Assembly: GCA_028023455.1 (NCBI GenBank)
Contig: JAQFVV010006340.1
Span: 2,277,438 to 2,341,437 of the forward strand
Direction: 5' to 3'
Source of the DNA: Epiperipatus broadwayi
Taxonomy: Eukaryota; Onychophora; Udeonychophora; Euonychophora; Peripatidae
Length of the DNA: 64,000 bases
Of the stretch, positions 1 through 10,602 are shown one piece after another. Within the stretch, counting starts at the first letter, position 1. Every line of letters starts with the position of its first letter. Under the pieces are notes generated by a model. It did no database searches, was not told the origin of the DNA, and worked only from the letters and a program-made list of their open reading frames with translations. Position numbers and translations under genes: made by a program.

Positions 1-1334
1 TTTGAAACATATGAAGCTTCTGCCCTTTTTTTGTAATATCCAAATGAAAAGTCTTTTTGTTTCACAAAACATTTATTTTCAGCGTTTCCAGTCAACCACT
101 TAAATTACTTAAAATACTTATTACTCTAAATTACTTCACACTTACTTCTAAACCACTTTAAAAAAGAATTTAAAATTGAATAATTATAATTCCATCAATA
201 ATCCAACCTTATTTTACTCATTTTTTATCTGTCAAATAAATTAGATAAACTACTCATAATCTGCATAATAAATTGTTTAAAAACGAATCTTTTAAAATTT
301 AGAATAAAATCACAATTAGAAAATAAAACCAATTTCCTATCCAACTTACTATGACATGAAATAGGAAACACATTAGAAAACCTATAACATTTAAGAAAAT
401 TTACCCGAGATTTTAAAGACTCTGTTCTATTTATAGTTTTGCATTTTTGTTTTTGCTAGTAGTGTTATGTGTATATAAAGATTTTACATGTTAAAATCAT
501 GTTCCTCGGACATTTTCTTTTAAAGTAGTATAAAAAAATTTATACGAACTTCTATGCTGGATTTCATTTTCATGCACCATCCTCCATATCATACACCTAA
601 TCTACTTCAATTTATAATCAATTGAAAATCATAACTATTGATTTACACTAAGGTGTCATTTTGTAACATGTTGCTCTTGATAAAAATCACATACTACATT
701 CCAACACAAAATATATGCCTCAGCATTTACTTATCAAACAGAATCCATTTGATGGAAACCCTTGTGTGAAAAGTGGTAAACTCTATATCAATACAACATC
801 GCTAAAATACAGTCCAAAAATGGTATCAAATTTTATACAATTCTAATATGTACAATCCAACAATCAATTAACATAATTTTCCATTTAGGAAATATTTCCC
901 ATATGTATTTACGACCTGTGATATTACTCCCACATATGCATTACACCAGATCTGAGCATTCCTGAAAATTATATCCACATTATTCTTGTCTACTTATATT
1001 AAGGTTTCAAATAACCAGAAAATAATCTCATGTGCTGGAAAATTCACTTACATTTATCCTTTCAACAAGATAATGAGAAAACTGTAATCAACATCACCAA
1101 AAAACATTTTCATAAAAAAATATAAAGTCTGTTCATTTTAATCAAAGCATTATCATTTTTCACTGTAAATTAATTTTTAATTATGTCACAAACAACACTG
1201 CTTAAGATATACACAAACTGTGAATAGTAAATCATCAATCACTGATTTTCATAAAGAATCAAAAACAAAATATTACCATTATTTATGCCAAGTCTTAATA
1301 ATAATTTGTTAATCATATATTCATTTTGCAAAAA
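1..1334. other. Non-coding start of the macro-repeat
   Basis: AT-rich sequence shared with 30310-31560 and 39029-40370. I see no gene, RNA or known element. It begins upstream (in PLE orientation) of the RT remnant that ends the preceding unit. Confidence 0.6.
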
Positions 1335-1553
1335 TTAAAAAATAAATATGAATAGATTATTTGAGCCACACAAAAACGGAATCTTTCTTGACACATCAGT
1401 ATTAGTGCATACTTCTTCTCTTAACTGAAATTGAAAAACTGCAACTTCATATATAGCTATAATTCTAGAGGACTCCAAAACAAATTCATAACTAAATTGG
1501 ATTGCTGATAAAAAAAAAAAATTAACAAACCAAAAAAAAACATTCATTGTCAC
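1335..1553 (-). pseudogene. Exon-like decayed coding fragment, copy A
   Basis: A minus-strand reading frame of about 70 residues. A core beginning YEFVLESSRIIAIYEV recurs in copies B (31565-31831) and C (about 40371-40560). On the minus strand the core is preceded by a pyrimidine-rich tract ending in ATCAG, like a 3' splice acceptor, and followed by RKIP/RKS, where copies B and C have a GT. I do not recognise the protein. It may be a decayed host exon carried inside the repeat, or a chance frame kept by recent duplication. Copy C has a frame break, so it is not under obvious constraint now. Confidence 0.3.
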
Positions 1554-4487
1554 TCATCTCAATTACAATTATAACGAAGCTTCTAACAAAAAAAGTCAAC
1601 ATTAATGAATCTAATATAAATTATAGATCTAAACAATATCACTTTCCGACATTGCATTATCTCACATTAATTCAACTTGTATCAAGTGTGAAGTTTTACT
1701 TTTTTGCAAGATTAGACTAAATGCATTCATGAAAATGTTGAATGATAGTGATTAAGCAAGTACTCATTCATTGATATTTGTATATTATAAACAAAAAACG
1801 TTTATTTCTATACATTTAGTATTTAAGAAATGAAAGTATCCCTATAGAGATAAAAACTTTATTTGTTTTGTGGAATATTTCATTGTGAATCAGATAATAA
1901 CATAATCACAATTAAAATGTTTTCAATTTCTTAATGAATAGTTACAAATCAGAAAAAAATATTTTGTACATTGTCTGACATTATTGTTAGCACATATTGT
2001 TATATTGCATCTGTTGTAAATATTTTTGTGTAATAATATGAAGAAAGTTATTGCGTCAATGACTAACCCTGTTTTTTTCCATCAATTATGGCATTAAATG
2101 TATTTTATGATAAATCATTACTTATAAACATATTTTTTAGTGTTTCTCATTATAGTAGATAAGACATTAGTAATTTATTAAGGAGCACAACATTTTCCAT
2201 TGCTGAAAAAATTAAACGTATTTTAATTAGGAGATTGCACACAAAGCATAAATTTAAAACATACATTTTTAAATCTGCTATGATATTATGAATGGGAGTT
2301 TATTGAATAATGTGTTACTTTTCTCAAAATCCAGTTCAGATACATGCATATGAAGGTTTTATATAACTCTACAAGTGTAGACTTATAATGGACTTTTTAT
2401 TCTAATTTTATATTATTATGATCTTATATATAACATCCTGACTGATATGGATATTATAAAAATTATACATCTTTATTTATAAATCCTATGTAAACTTACG
2501 ATATTTTATTATTCATAAAAAATATCACTCTTTTCACCTATTAAGTACTATAGGCAAACGTATAGGTGAATGAAACATTTGTGTATACAGTCTGTGTACG
2601 TTTTTCCATTTAACTTTATAATGTCAGCAAAATAAAAAAATGCAATATAAAATAATCTTCCAAAAATTCTTAATATCAAAAATAATGTAAATAATCATTT
2701 TATTATTTATTAACTTTGTGTTAACATAAAAAATCCAAAATAAAAATCGTATGCCTAATGTAGTGACTTTTATTGGAAGTTTGTAAACAAATTTCAGTAA
2801 CAATGCCATCCAGTATATTCTTTACAGAACTTCATTTTACAATAATAATGTTAAATATAAGCTAATTTTTTTCAGTTTTTATATATTTTACATTCGAATA
2901 AATATTGTAGATTAATTTCAAAACCATCTTTTTGTCAGGTTACATTCTTCCAATAATTTTAAAAAAAATTCACCTAAAATTAATGAGACTTTGGATATGA
3001 AATGGAAAAGCATAATATCTTATACATTTCAACTATATAAAACATATATTTGTGGAAATCTTACAAAGTGATATCTTTCAAAAACTGAATGTAGACCTAC
3101 ATCCTTCAATGATAATGAAATTAAATCTGTCCAATTTCTCTTAATAACAAGAACAATAAACCCAAGTATATTACCCAATTCTGAGAAACAGTTGATAGTT
3201 ATAAAGAATTTCAAAACTAAAGCTTATGTTATTTTAATAATGAGCAGGTCTCAATTCATTGTCAGAAGAAATGAATTATTTCTTCTTCCTGATCGGAAGA
3301 TATCTAATTAAGCTATTCTTTTCATAGTGAATAAATGTAATTTAGATCGTAATATTCACACTTTGAAGATTGAATCCAGTAACTATTACTAACTACATTT
3401 GCTCATGAATTAGAAAGGATACCATTATTTTGTAAACATTTTTTTAAACTTTTATTTATGTATAAAAACATTTTTATACATTGTAAACCAAATTTCCAAC
3501 AATACGTCTTACTATAAACAGATATTTAAATTTGAAAAGCACATTATGCTTCAAACTTGAATTTCATATTGTAATTTGTGAAATACCTTTAACGTAACAC
3601 GAATTGCACAAAATATGTCATAACTACTTTAACTTCAAATTCCAGTCATCAATGATAATTGTTAAACAAGAAGAATGTAATATCTGTATAAGAATATATT
3701 TCCAACCATATAGAAAACTGTATCAAGGATAAATGTTTATTATTACAATGATTTCAGAAATAAAGACCTGATTTGTTAATGATATTTTTTTCCAAGAGAA
3801 ACCTGATCAGATTATAAAAAACGGCTAGTAAAAACAAAATGAATAACCTTTAGAATATTTATCTAAGTAAATTATTATGGGTTCTAAAACCTATTATGAA
3901 AATTTACATTAACGCGTTTATTGTTTCTGGGTGCCTTCCCAGAATGTGGTGTCTATTAAATTTAACGTCTGATAAATAAATGTAAATCAACATACTCAGT
4001 CTTTATATACTATTGTTTTGTATCTGATACACACAGTTTTATTTTCAAAGACAAATAAATTATAGATTCTCATATATTTTTTAATTAGGTAGAAAATGGT
4101 CTTTACGTTTACGTTCATGTGAAAGTCGGGGTTCAAAATCCCCTCTATATTACGTTGTTTTTACAGGTATATATCCCCTCTATGTTAGATATTATATAAT
4201 GTTTGTTTCGTAAAATAATTTCCATTTAAATGGTAGATATTTTAAATGCATATTCATGATTTTTTAAGCAAAAAATAGTTAGCTATAAGCCAAGTTATAT
4301 TAATTAAATAGAATAGGAATTGTCAATATATTTTATAAAAACATAGAGTAGAAATTTCAGATCATCTGTGTTTTTGTTGATTTTTTAAAACTTTTAAAAA
4401 AAGTAATTGTTAACTATGAAGGAAGGGGATCATTTTCGAGGCGATCCAGTTGCGAACTCCTTGTGATGTTTTAACCTTCTCCAGTTT
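1554..4487. other. Non-coding macro-repeat segment
   Basis: AT-rich sequence with no supported gene. It matches 40561-43500 in copy C; 3790 onward also matches copy D. The part from about 3660 to 4487 is one half of an older duplication inside the unit (compare 12140-13000). Around 4110-4205 lies a stretch resembling the middle of the ribozyme repeat at 37430-37530. Confidence 0.6.
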
Positions 4488-4492
4488 ACTAT

Positions 4493-4855
4493 TACTTTGT
4501 TTAACCGCCGAGGTTATTCAATAACTATCGCCAATCCTTTAAACGTCCAACTTGCTCTGAACTAATTAATGTTCGCTCTTTTTCACAATTAATTAATACT
4601 ACTAGCAGATATTTCCTGCATAATCTTTCAAGTTAATAATTCCGAATACATATATATATAATTCCGATATATATATATATATATATAATGTCACACGCAG
4701 CACGTATGTATATTAGCAACAACGAATACGCCAACATTTATTATTGTTGTTTGTTTTAATAATTTACAGTCGATCTTTGGCAAATTATTATTTGACATAA
4801 ATGTATCCATTGTTCTGGGTAGTATCTCATGTCAGGTTTTATTTAGTATGTCACA
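4493..4855 (-). repeat. 3' LTR of gypsy-1
   Basis: 363 bp, matching 6832-7169. On the minus strand it starts TGTGACA and ends AAAGTA. It contains an expanded (TA)n microsatellite at about 4650-4690 that is shorter in the other LTR, which accounts for most of the length difference. Confidence 0.85.
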
Positions 4856-4867
4856 CTTCTCCTCCCA
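4856..4867 (-). promoter_or_regulatory. Polypurine tract of gypsy-1
   Basis: On the minus strand TGGGAGGAGAAG directly precedes the 3' LTR start (TGTGACA). This is the position and composition of a plus-strand primer for reverse transcription. Confidence 0.7.
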
Positions 4868-5257
4868 CTACACAGAATTATGAGTAAACATGGAAACATT
4901 GCTCTTTTTCTCTCTTCTAGCAGACAGTCTTTTAAAAATTTGGGAGGCTGTTTTTCTCTCTGAGGTCTTGGTGATCTTTTTTAATGTTGTCGCTTGCTAC
5001 TTCTTTTGGTATATCTTACTGAGTATCTGTTTGTCCAGTTTGTGGTTTACCTATCTCTGATTTTGTCACTGGCGGTTGCACGATTTTATTTTCACTGGGT
5101 TTATTGTTCTCCCAGCTTGGAGAACTGTGATGGCATATATAGTTTATGTGTCACTTCTATAGATCATCTTTGAAACATACTTTTTCTCCCCCTATGAATG
5201 TTTTATTTTCTGTTTTGGACCACCCATTTTTAGCAGGTGGCCATGAATGACATTTTT

Positions 5258-5497
5258 TCATTGTTGATCGGGCATTTGATTGACATGCTGTGCATGTTTT
5301 TGTGAAGGACTCAATGTCCTAATTTTTCTTAGGCCACCAAACAGCTTCTGGCGAGTGCTTTTGCCTGAACAACTCCTGGATGTCCATTGTGCAGCATTTT
5401 GAGCACTTGTTGACGGTATTATAACTCTGTCTCCATTTAGTATGCACCTTTTGCAGTTTGATAAGCTTGAACGAGCATTCCAGAAAGCCAGTGGCAA
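5258..5497 (-). pseudogene. Gypsy-1 integrase N-terminal fragment
   Basis: The reading frame contains CILNGDRVIIPST, matching the conserved NGDRVVIP-like stretch just upstream of the H2C2 zinc-binding domain of gypsy integrases. The following Cys/His residues are spread over neighbouring frames, so at least one frameshift is present. No catalytic DDE core is visible downstream. It sits between the gag/protease remnant and the polypurine tract, as expected for a deleted pol. Confidence 0.6.
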
Positions 5498-5756
5498 GTT
5501 ATTTGGTCATTTGTTGGGCCAACCTTAACTAATCCATTTTATAAGCAATTGATATCCTGGATCATTATCTGTCCAATCTGCTAATTTTTTACTATTTATC
5601 TGTGAATTCCAGTTGTCTATGTAGTTGAATTCCACATTGACTTTTTTTATCTAATTTATGGTAATTCCGAGTGGTCTAAACCAATTCTGGCCTATTAATG
5701 GATTTACTTGTTTATAGATTATGTATAGAGGTAATTTTCTTATTTTTGAGTTTAAT

Positions 5757-6188
5757 TTAACTTTTCTTTTTACCATTCCAACTATTTCCACCGTATTGCG
5801 TATTGCCTTTTACATCTTTGGCACTTACATTGTCTTTTTCCATTTTACATATAACATTTCTTTGCACAGTGAGAACTTCCCAATTGCTAATGGACATTAG
5901 TGTCACTCCAGAGCTGCTGTCAATTTCCATTTTAACGTATTTCTTTTTGATGACTATTGGCAGTTTGAGTTCTGCTTTGTTACATTTTAAATTTTTAATG
6001 CTTGTATTAAGATTTCTTTTGTCTGTATTTTCTGGTTTTTGTTTATGACAGACATTCACTAGATGACCTTTTATTCCGCAATTTGTACAATACTTTTGAT
6101 TTTTCTTACAATTTCGAGCAATATGTCTCGATTTAACATAGCAGTAACAGTTTGTTTTTATATTGTTTACTCTTTGCTGTTTTGACAT
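5757..6188 (-). pseudogene. Gypsy-1 nucleocapsid zinc knuckles and protease start
   Basis: This frame carries a canonical CX2CX4HX4C knuckle (C34, C37, H42, C47) preceded by a damaged knuckle that ends HIARNC. Around residue 90 the protease active-site region reads IDSSSG, where gypsy proteases normally have a DTG-type triad, so the site is altered. The frame continues the gag remnants at 6167-6756 after a frameshift. It would package RNA and process Gag-Pol in an active element; here it is non-functional. Confidence 0.75.
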
Positions 6189-6756
6189 TTCATTTCCCTG
6201 TTCAATGGTTTTATTGATTGGTAAAAATTTACTGATGGCGTGGAATCCAGATATTCTATAGCTTGATTCATCACAAACTCGTGTGCAATTCCTCTTTTAA
6301 TGGTATCGTTATAATTTAACTCTGAATCGGCTAGTAGGTATTCACGGAATTTAGTGTCGTATATGCCCCATAATAACTGCTCCATCAAGCCTCCTCTAAA
6401 AATTGTCCATAGACACAATTTTTTGCTAGGTCCCTTAGCACTGTGTCAATTTCTTTAAAAGTTTCTGCTTTCATTTGCCGTCAATTTCTAAAATGCAGTC
6501 TAGCGACGTGTTTCGATGGAAGAGAGCAGAAGTGTGTTGTTAATTTTTGAACAAACTCATATTGAAAAGTTTCAGGCTCTGTCGGTTCACATAGATGGTT
6601 TGCAATCTCGAGCACTTTCATTTCGGAAAATCCAAGTAATATGGCCACCTTTATGTGTTTTTCCTTGATATTGTTAACAAGGAAAAATTTTCCCACGTTT
6701 TTAACGTATAATGACCACTTGGTAGGGTTCTCGATATCAAATTCTCCTATTGACAC
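6167..6756 (-). pseudogene. Gypsy-1 gag capsid region (frameshifted)
   Basis: Two minus-strand frames (6481-6756 and 6167-6418) together cover a K02A2.6-like gag capsid. The first begins MSIGEFD and includes a W..YV...FF..N.I pattern and LLGFS, typical of this gag group. The second carries the later helical part before the zinc knuckles. A stop at 6481 and a frame change separate them. The ATG at 6756 lies 55 bases downstream of the primer-binding site, a plausible native start. Confidence 0.75.
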
Positions 6757-6810
6757 TTAGAACATGGAGGCCATTGCTGATTACGTTTAATGTTTTCGTT
6801 TACATGTTCT

Positions 6811-6828
6811 ATCCTGTTGACTGCACCA
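6811..6828 (-). promoter_or_regulatory. Primer-binding site of gypsy-1
   Basis: On the minus strand TGGTGCAGTCAACAGGAT lies three bases inside the 5' LTR. It begins with the TGG that pairs with a tRNA 3' CCA. I did not identify the tRNA. Confidence 0.65.
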
Positions 6829-6831
6829 AAT

Positions 6832-7169
6832 TAGTTTGCTTAAGCGCCGAGGTTAATCAATAACTATCGACAATCCTTTAGACGTCCAATTGGCTCTGAA
6901 CTAATTAATGTTCACCCTACTTCACAACAGATTTATACTACTAGCAGATAGTTCCTGTGTAAGCTTCGAAGTTAATAATTCCGAATACATATATATATAA
7001 TGTCACGCGCAGCACGTAAGTATATTAGCAACAACGAATACTCCAACAATTATTATTGTTGTTTGTTCTAATAATTTAGAGTCGATCTTTATGCAATTAA
7101 TTATTTGACATAAATGTATCCATTGTTCTGGATAGTATCTCATGTCAAGGTTTTATTTACTTTATCACA
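6832..7169 (-). repeat. 5' LTR of gypsy-1
   Basis: 338 bp, matching 4493-4855 with scattered substitutions. Minus-strand ends are TGTGATA and AAACTA. The substitutions between the two LTRs indicate an insertion that is not recent. Confidence 0.85.
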
Positions 7170-7174
7170 ATTAT

Positions 7175-7930
7175 CTTCACCTAAAGTAACGGAACAATAA
7201 ACTGCACACGAGACTGAAGTGGCAAACAACCAAGTTTATCGCGCTGAACCGCGGCAGACGTCATTTCAGTAATTCCGAATAACATAGGTGTTCCACAAAC
7301 CTTTCGTATACAATTACCTTTAGTTTACAAGAAGCATACATATAAATGTAAGCAACTTTAACTAACTAGCTATCAATATACATTAATGTGATCCTTTTAT
7401 CTGTTATTTTTTTTATCAAAATAATATTTACTTTGTGGAAGATAAATATAATAATCTATTTCAACTATTTAATAAATGTATAATAAATTAAATAAATAAA
7501 TATATTTAATAAGTGTATATAACTTCTTTTTTTTTTGTTATTATGCATTAGCGCTCCGTGATGGAAAATCACTATAATTTTTATAATACTCTACAAACGA
7601 CTTGAAAATTTATTTTATTATGCCCATATATTGATATCTAAAATGAATGTTATATACACACGTAATAATTAAATCATTATTTTTTTAACAAACATTTCAG
7701 CATTGTTCTTTGCGATGTGATGCTTTTAGAACATAGCTAGCAGATGGTTTTTCTAGGCTTATCCAAAAGAAGTGTCACTAAATTTAATATAAATTTATTA
7801 CTATAATTTTACTTTCCAGTCTTTACAGTATAAAAATTAAATTGCCATATAAATAAAAAAATATTATATATTTTAAATAAAAGTTTGATATTTTTTGTCT
7901 TTCCGTTTACTAAAGATATCTACATTTGAG
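7175..7930. other. Non-coding macro-repeat segment between the gypsy insertions
   Basis: Matches about 43507-44270 and 52027-52790. A relatively GC-rich core (about 7195-7265) recurs, diverged, at 12905-12975. No gene seen. Confidence 0.6.
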
Positions 7931-7935
7931 CTATC

Positions 7936-8105
7936 TCTCATGTTATGGCTAGTTCTATAATTACGGATTGACGCGTAGTGGTGACAACTGAGATTAGCGA
8001 GCGGGCGACAACGCTCTGATGTTAGAAAACGCGAGACGTTAATAAAGTTTGTTAGTTATTTAAACTGCGTGTATTAATTTAGATATTATGGCCAAGAACA
8101 TAACA
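7936..8105 (+). repeat. 5' LTR of gypsy-2
   Basis: 170 bp ending CATAACA; near the start is TGTTATG, the inverted partner of that end. The first bases read TCTCATG where the 3' LTR has TGTCATG, suggesting a point change in the terminal TG. Confidence 0.85.
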
Positions 8106-8119
8106 TGGTGTCACGAGTG
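8106..8119 (+). promoter_or_regulatory. Primer-binding site of gypsy-2
   Basis: TGGTGTCACGAGTG follows the 5' LTR end with no gap and starts with the TGG complementary to a tRNA CCA end. The tRNA was not identified. Confidence 0.7.
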
Positions 8120-8239
8120 AATAAATGAAATAGTATTAAAAAAAATCTTTCTAGAGTATAAAACAGTGACTATTTAAAGATTGATAAAAATAGTTTTTAT
8201 AGTAACTTTTTTTTCATATCATATTGGTCGAAATACAAA

Positions 8240-8993
8240 ATGGCGTCACAATTCGATCGTTTTATAATATCGAACCGCTATCTATGGAAGAAAATATGTC
8301 AATCAAATGGACTGATTGGAAAAATATATTCCTAAATTTCCTAGAAGCTACAGAAAATGATATGAAATCAGACAAAGTAAAATTAGGTATATTACGTCAT
8401 CTCATTGGAAAAGAAGGGAGAGATGTAATAAAAACATTAGATCACGTGAATCCAGAAGATAAAACATTTTTTTTTCCATCTTAAACCATATGGATAAGTA
8501 TTTTAAGACTATGAAAACATTATATGACAGAATAAAAGCATATACAATGGAGCCACACGAGGGAGAATCGATTGATCATTTTCTTACTCACTTAAAAGTA
8601 GTAGTTGAAAAAGCTGACTTCGGGGATCAAAAACAAAATATCCTCCATGATAAAATTATAATAGTACAAAAAGAAAAAGGACTAAAAGACAGATTATTTG
8701 AAAAGGGAAATATTATGTTAAAAAAAGCACTTGAAATATTACGTGGACATGAAACTAGAAGACTCAAAAATGAATTACCGAAAAAGTCTGAACTATGTAT
8801 TAATGTAATAGCGAAAAATACAACAAACATATGCAATTGTCAAAAGTGCAACCGTAATCATGCAAAACGTGAGTGTTCCGCATTTGGTAAAAAATGCTAT
8901 AATTGTGGAAAGTTAAATCACGTTGCCAATAATTGCCATACGAGAAGCTATGACAATAAAATTTTAAAAACACTCAAACGTAAGATATCATAA
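8240..8993 (+). pseudogene. Gypsy-2 gag (capsid and two zinc knuckles), frameshifted
   Basis: Likely start is the ATG at 8240, which opens in a different frame from the following capsid; an indel near 8257-8260 separates them. A second indel in the T-run at about 8468-8476 splits the capsid. The downstream frame (8490-8993) ends in two knuckles: C117-C120-H124-C129 (CX2CX3HX4C) and C136-C139-H144-C149 (CX2CX4HX4C). This double knuckle is typical of K02A2.6-like gypsy gag. Gag would package the RNA. Only two or three small indels break it, so it decayed less than gypsy-1. Confidence 0.8.
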
Positions 8994-9018
8994 AAATATT
9001 AATAAAAATGGACGTTAT

Positions 9019-9420
9019 GTGAACGAAGTACATGATACTACATTGGATTCATCATATACCAGTGATGTTGAAAACACACTTGCATATGTCAGACGTATAC
9101 ACTCAACTCATTCATTTAATGGCTGGTATAAACAGATTTTATTAGATAACAATAAAGTAAAAATAAAAATAGACACAGGAGCTGATGTAAACATTATGTC
9201 TAAAAAGTGCTTAACACTATTCATCCACAAACAATAATATACCAATCAAAGAAGAAATTACGCGCTTTTGGAGAATCTTTTCTTACCCCAATAAAAAAAG
9301 CAAAACTACAATGCAAAATAAACAAAGACGTGCGTACGTTTTATAATAATAAAAGAAGAAGAACCAACACTTCTTAGTGGCCGTGATTATGAGTTATTAG
9401 GTTTAATTAAACGCAACAAA
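9019..9420 (+). pseudogene. Gypsy-2 aspartic protease
   Basis: The frame to 9237 contains IDTGADVNIM, the aspartic protease active-site loop with its catalytic Asp intact. It has no convincing start of its own and is presumably read on from gag. After a stop at 9235-9237, other frames continue with LRAFG-like and LLSGRDYELLGL-like segments, matching the C-terminal flap and (L/I)LG region of gypsy proteases. At least two frame changes are therefore present. Confidence 0.75.
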
Positions 9421-9541
9421 ATTACAGTTCAAAAAAAATTAAGAAAAATAAAGGTAAAAATGATCAAAATATATCTAACAATAAAGATAAAATAACAAAG
9501 ACTAGAAAAGATAATAAAAGTATTAAACACAGGAAGTAAAA

Positions 9542-9680
9542 GAAAATGAAAATTTCAAGCCCATATATGAGACAAACAAAGATGTTTTTCAAGGTGTGGG
9601 TTGTTATGAAGTAGTAGATCCAGCATTAATTCCACTAAGTATACATGAAAAAATCACAACAGGAACTAAAAAAATTGGAA
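9542..9680 (+). pseudogene. Gypsy-2 pol linker just before the missing RT
   Basis: Reads VFQGVGCYEVVDPALIPL, like the VF.G.G......D....P linker leading into gypsy RT. It continues through an A-run frameshift near 9648 into QQELKKLEDI, resembling the eLkrLe-type helix at the RT start. No RT palm motif follows; coiled-coil sequence takes over near 9680. Confidence 0.6.
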
Positions 9681-10409
9681 GATATTCGTTTACAACATGA
9701 AATATTAAAGAAATTGGGTGAAGAAAAGTCCCATCAATTAATTGAAAAGGAGAGAGAAATACAGTGGAAATTTCAATTAGCAAAGGAAGAGGAATGGCAT
9801 AAAATCATTAATATAGAAGCAAAAATGTTAGAATTACAAAATAAAATTCAAGAGTTAGAAAGATACAAAATTAACGAAAGTATTCAAAAGCAAGTTGATG
9901 TTAAAAAAACCGAAGGCAATGTCAGGCTAGCAATTCACAATAATAAATTACTTGATAAGTAATGTAATGTGCTAAGAATCAAAGTTCACAAACATCAATC
10001 TAGTGTAGAAGAATTAGAGGAAGAAAAAAGATAGAATTCTGAATTATATCAACAGATTCAACAGCTTAAATACAATCTTCACAGTTTAACAGTTATTCGT
10101 CAGGATTTGAGATTACAAAACAACAAACTAAAATATTCTATTGATTTATTAACAAATGAACTGAAAGTTGTCAATGCTGATTTTATCAAAATGAACACAG
10201 CTGAAAGATTCACAACAACTCCACAGTCACTAGAACCGGATGAGGAGACACAGTTGCCTAGATCTGAGAGAGAGAAATCACCACCATCAACATCAAGTGA
10301 TAAAGGCACAGCAATAAAGAAAATACCAGTTGAACGTTCCGGGAAAAGAGAAAAATCAAACCAAATAACAAGACCTTCAGTACATTTAAAAGACTATGTT
10401 TGTAAATAA
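9645..10409 (+). CDS. Coiled-coil ORF captured in gypsy-2, fused to a pol tail
   Basis: One frame runs from 9645 to 10409 with only two in-frame stops (TAA 9960-9962, TAG 10032-10034). Most of it is charged Lys/Glu/Gln/Leu heptad-like sequence (EKEREIQWKFQLAKEEEWHK, later LQNKIQELERYK), as in long coiled-coil proteins. It becomes Ser/Pro/Thr-rich and ends PSVHLKDYVCK, like the basic/proline tail ending in (L/F)xDYV at the C-terminus of gypsy pol. RT, RNase H and integrase motifs are absent. I infer a host transcript fragment captured between pol linker and pol tail. I do not recognise the donor gene; there is no signal peptide or membrane segment, so an env-like origin is unlikely. Confidence 0.55.
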
Positions 10410-10413
10410 AATT

Positions 10414-10427
10414 AAAAAAAAAAGAGT
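10414..10427 (+). promoter_or_regulatory. Polypurine tract of gypsy-2
   Basis: An A-run ending AAAAGAGT directly upstream of the 3' LTR, in the expected position for second-strand priming. Confidence 0.6.
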
Positions 10428-10597
10428 TGTCATGTTATGGCTAGTTCTATAATTACGGATTGATGCCTAGCGGTGACAAACGAGATTAGCCAGCGGGCGA
10501 CATCGCTCTGATGTTAGAGAACGCGAGTCGTTAATAATGTTTGTTAGTTATTTAAACTGAGTGTATTAATTTAGATACTACGGCCAAGAACATAACA
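10428..10597 (+). repeat. 3' LTR of gypsy-2
   Basis: 170 bp, same length as the 5' LTR, starting TGTCATGTTATG and ending CATAACA, with around 14 substitutions relative to the 5' LTR by eye. Confidence 0.85.
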
Positions 10598-10602
10598 CTA
10601 TC

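Larger units (their letters stand above)
4493..7169 (-). mobile_element. Ty3/gypsy LTR retrotransposon, internally deleted (gypsy-1)
   Basis: A 2677-bp minus-strand element with two similar LTRs, a primer-binding site, a polypurine tract and broken gag, protease and integrase remnants. The RT and RNase H region is missing. A degenerate 5-bp target duplication flanks it (actat 4488-4492, attat 7170-7174). Copies C and D have the uninterrupted site. The gag resembles the K02A2.6-like gypsy group. It is dead: the frames are broken and pol is mostly deleted. Confidence 0.85.
7936..10597 (+). mobile_element. Gypsy LTR retrotransposon with a captured coiled-coil ORF (gypsy-2)
   Basis: 2662-bp plus-strand element: 170-bp LTRs, primer-binding site, gag, protease, the first residues of pol, then a coiled-coil region in place of RT, RNase H and integrase, and a pol-like C-terminal tail before the polypurine tract and 3' LTR. 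A perfect 5-bp target duplication, ctatc, lies at 7931-7935 and 10598-10602. Copies C and D have the empty site. It would be non-autonomous and need enzymes from a related element. Confidence 0.85.

Noticed and set aside
9645-10409. Envelope gene of an errantivirus-like gypsy
   Set aside because: No signal peptide, membrane segment or furin-like site; the sequence is coiled-coil and sits in place of RT.
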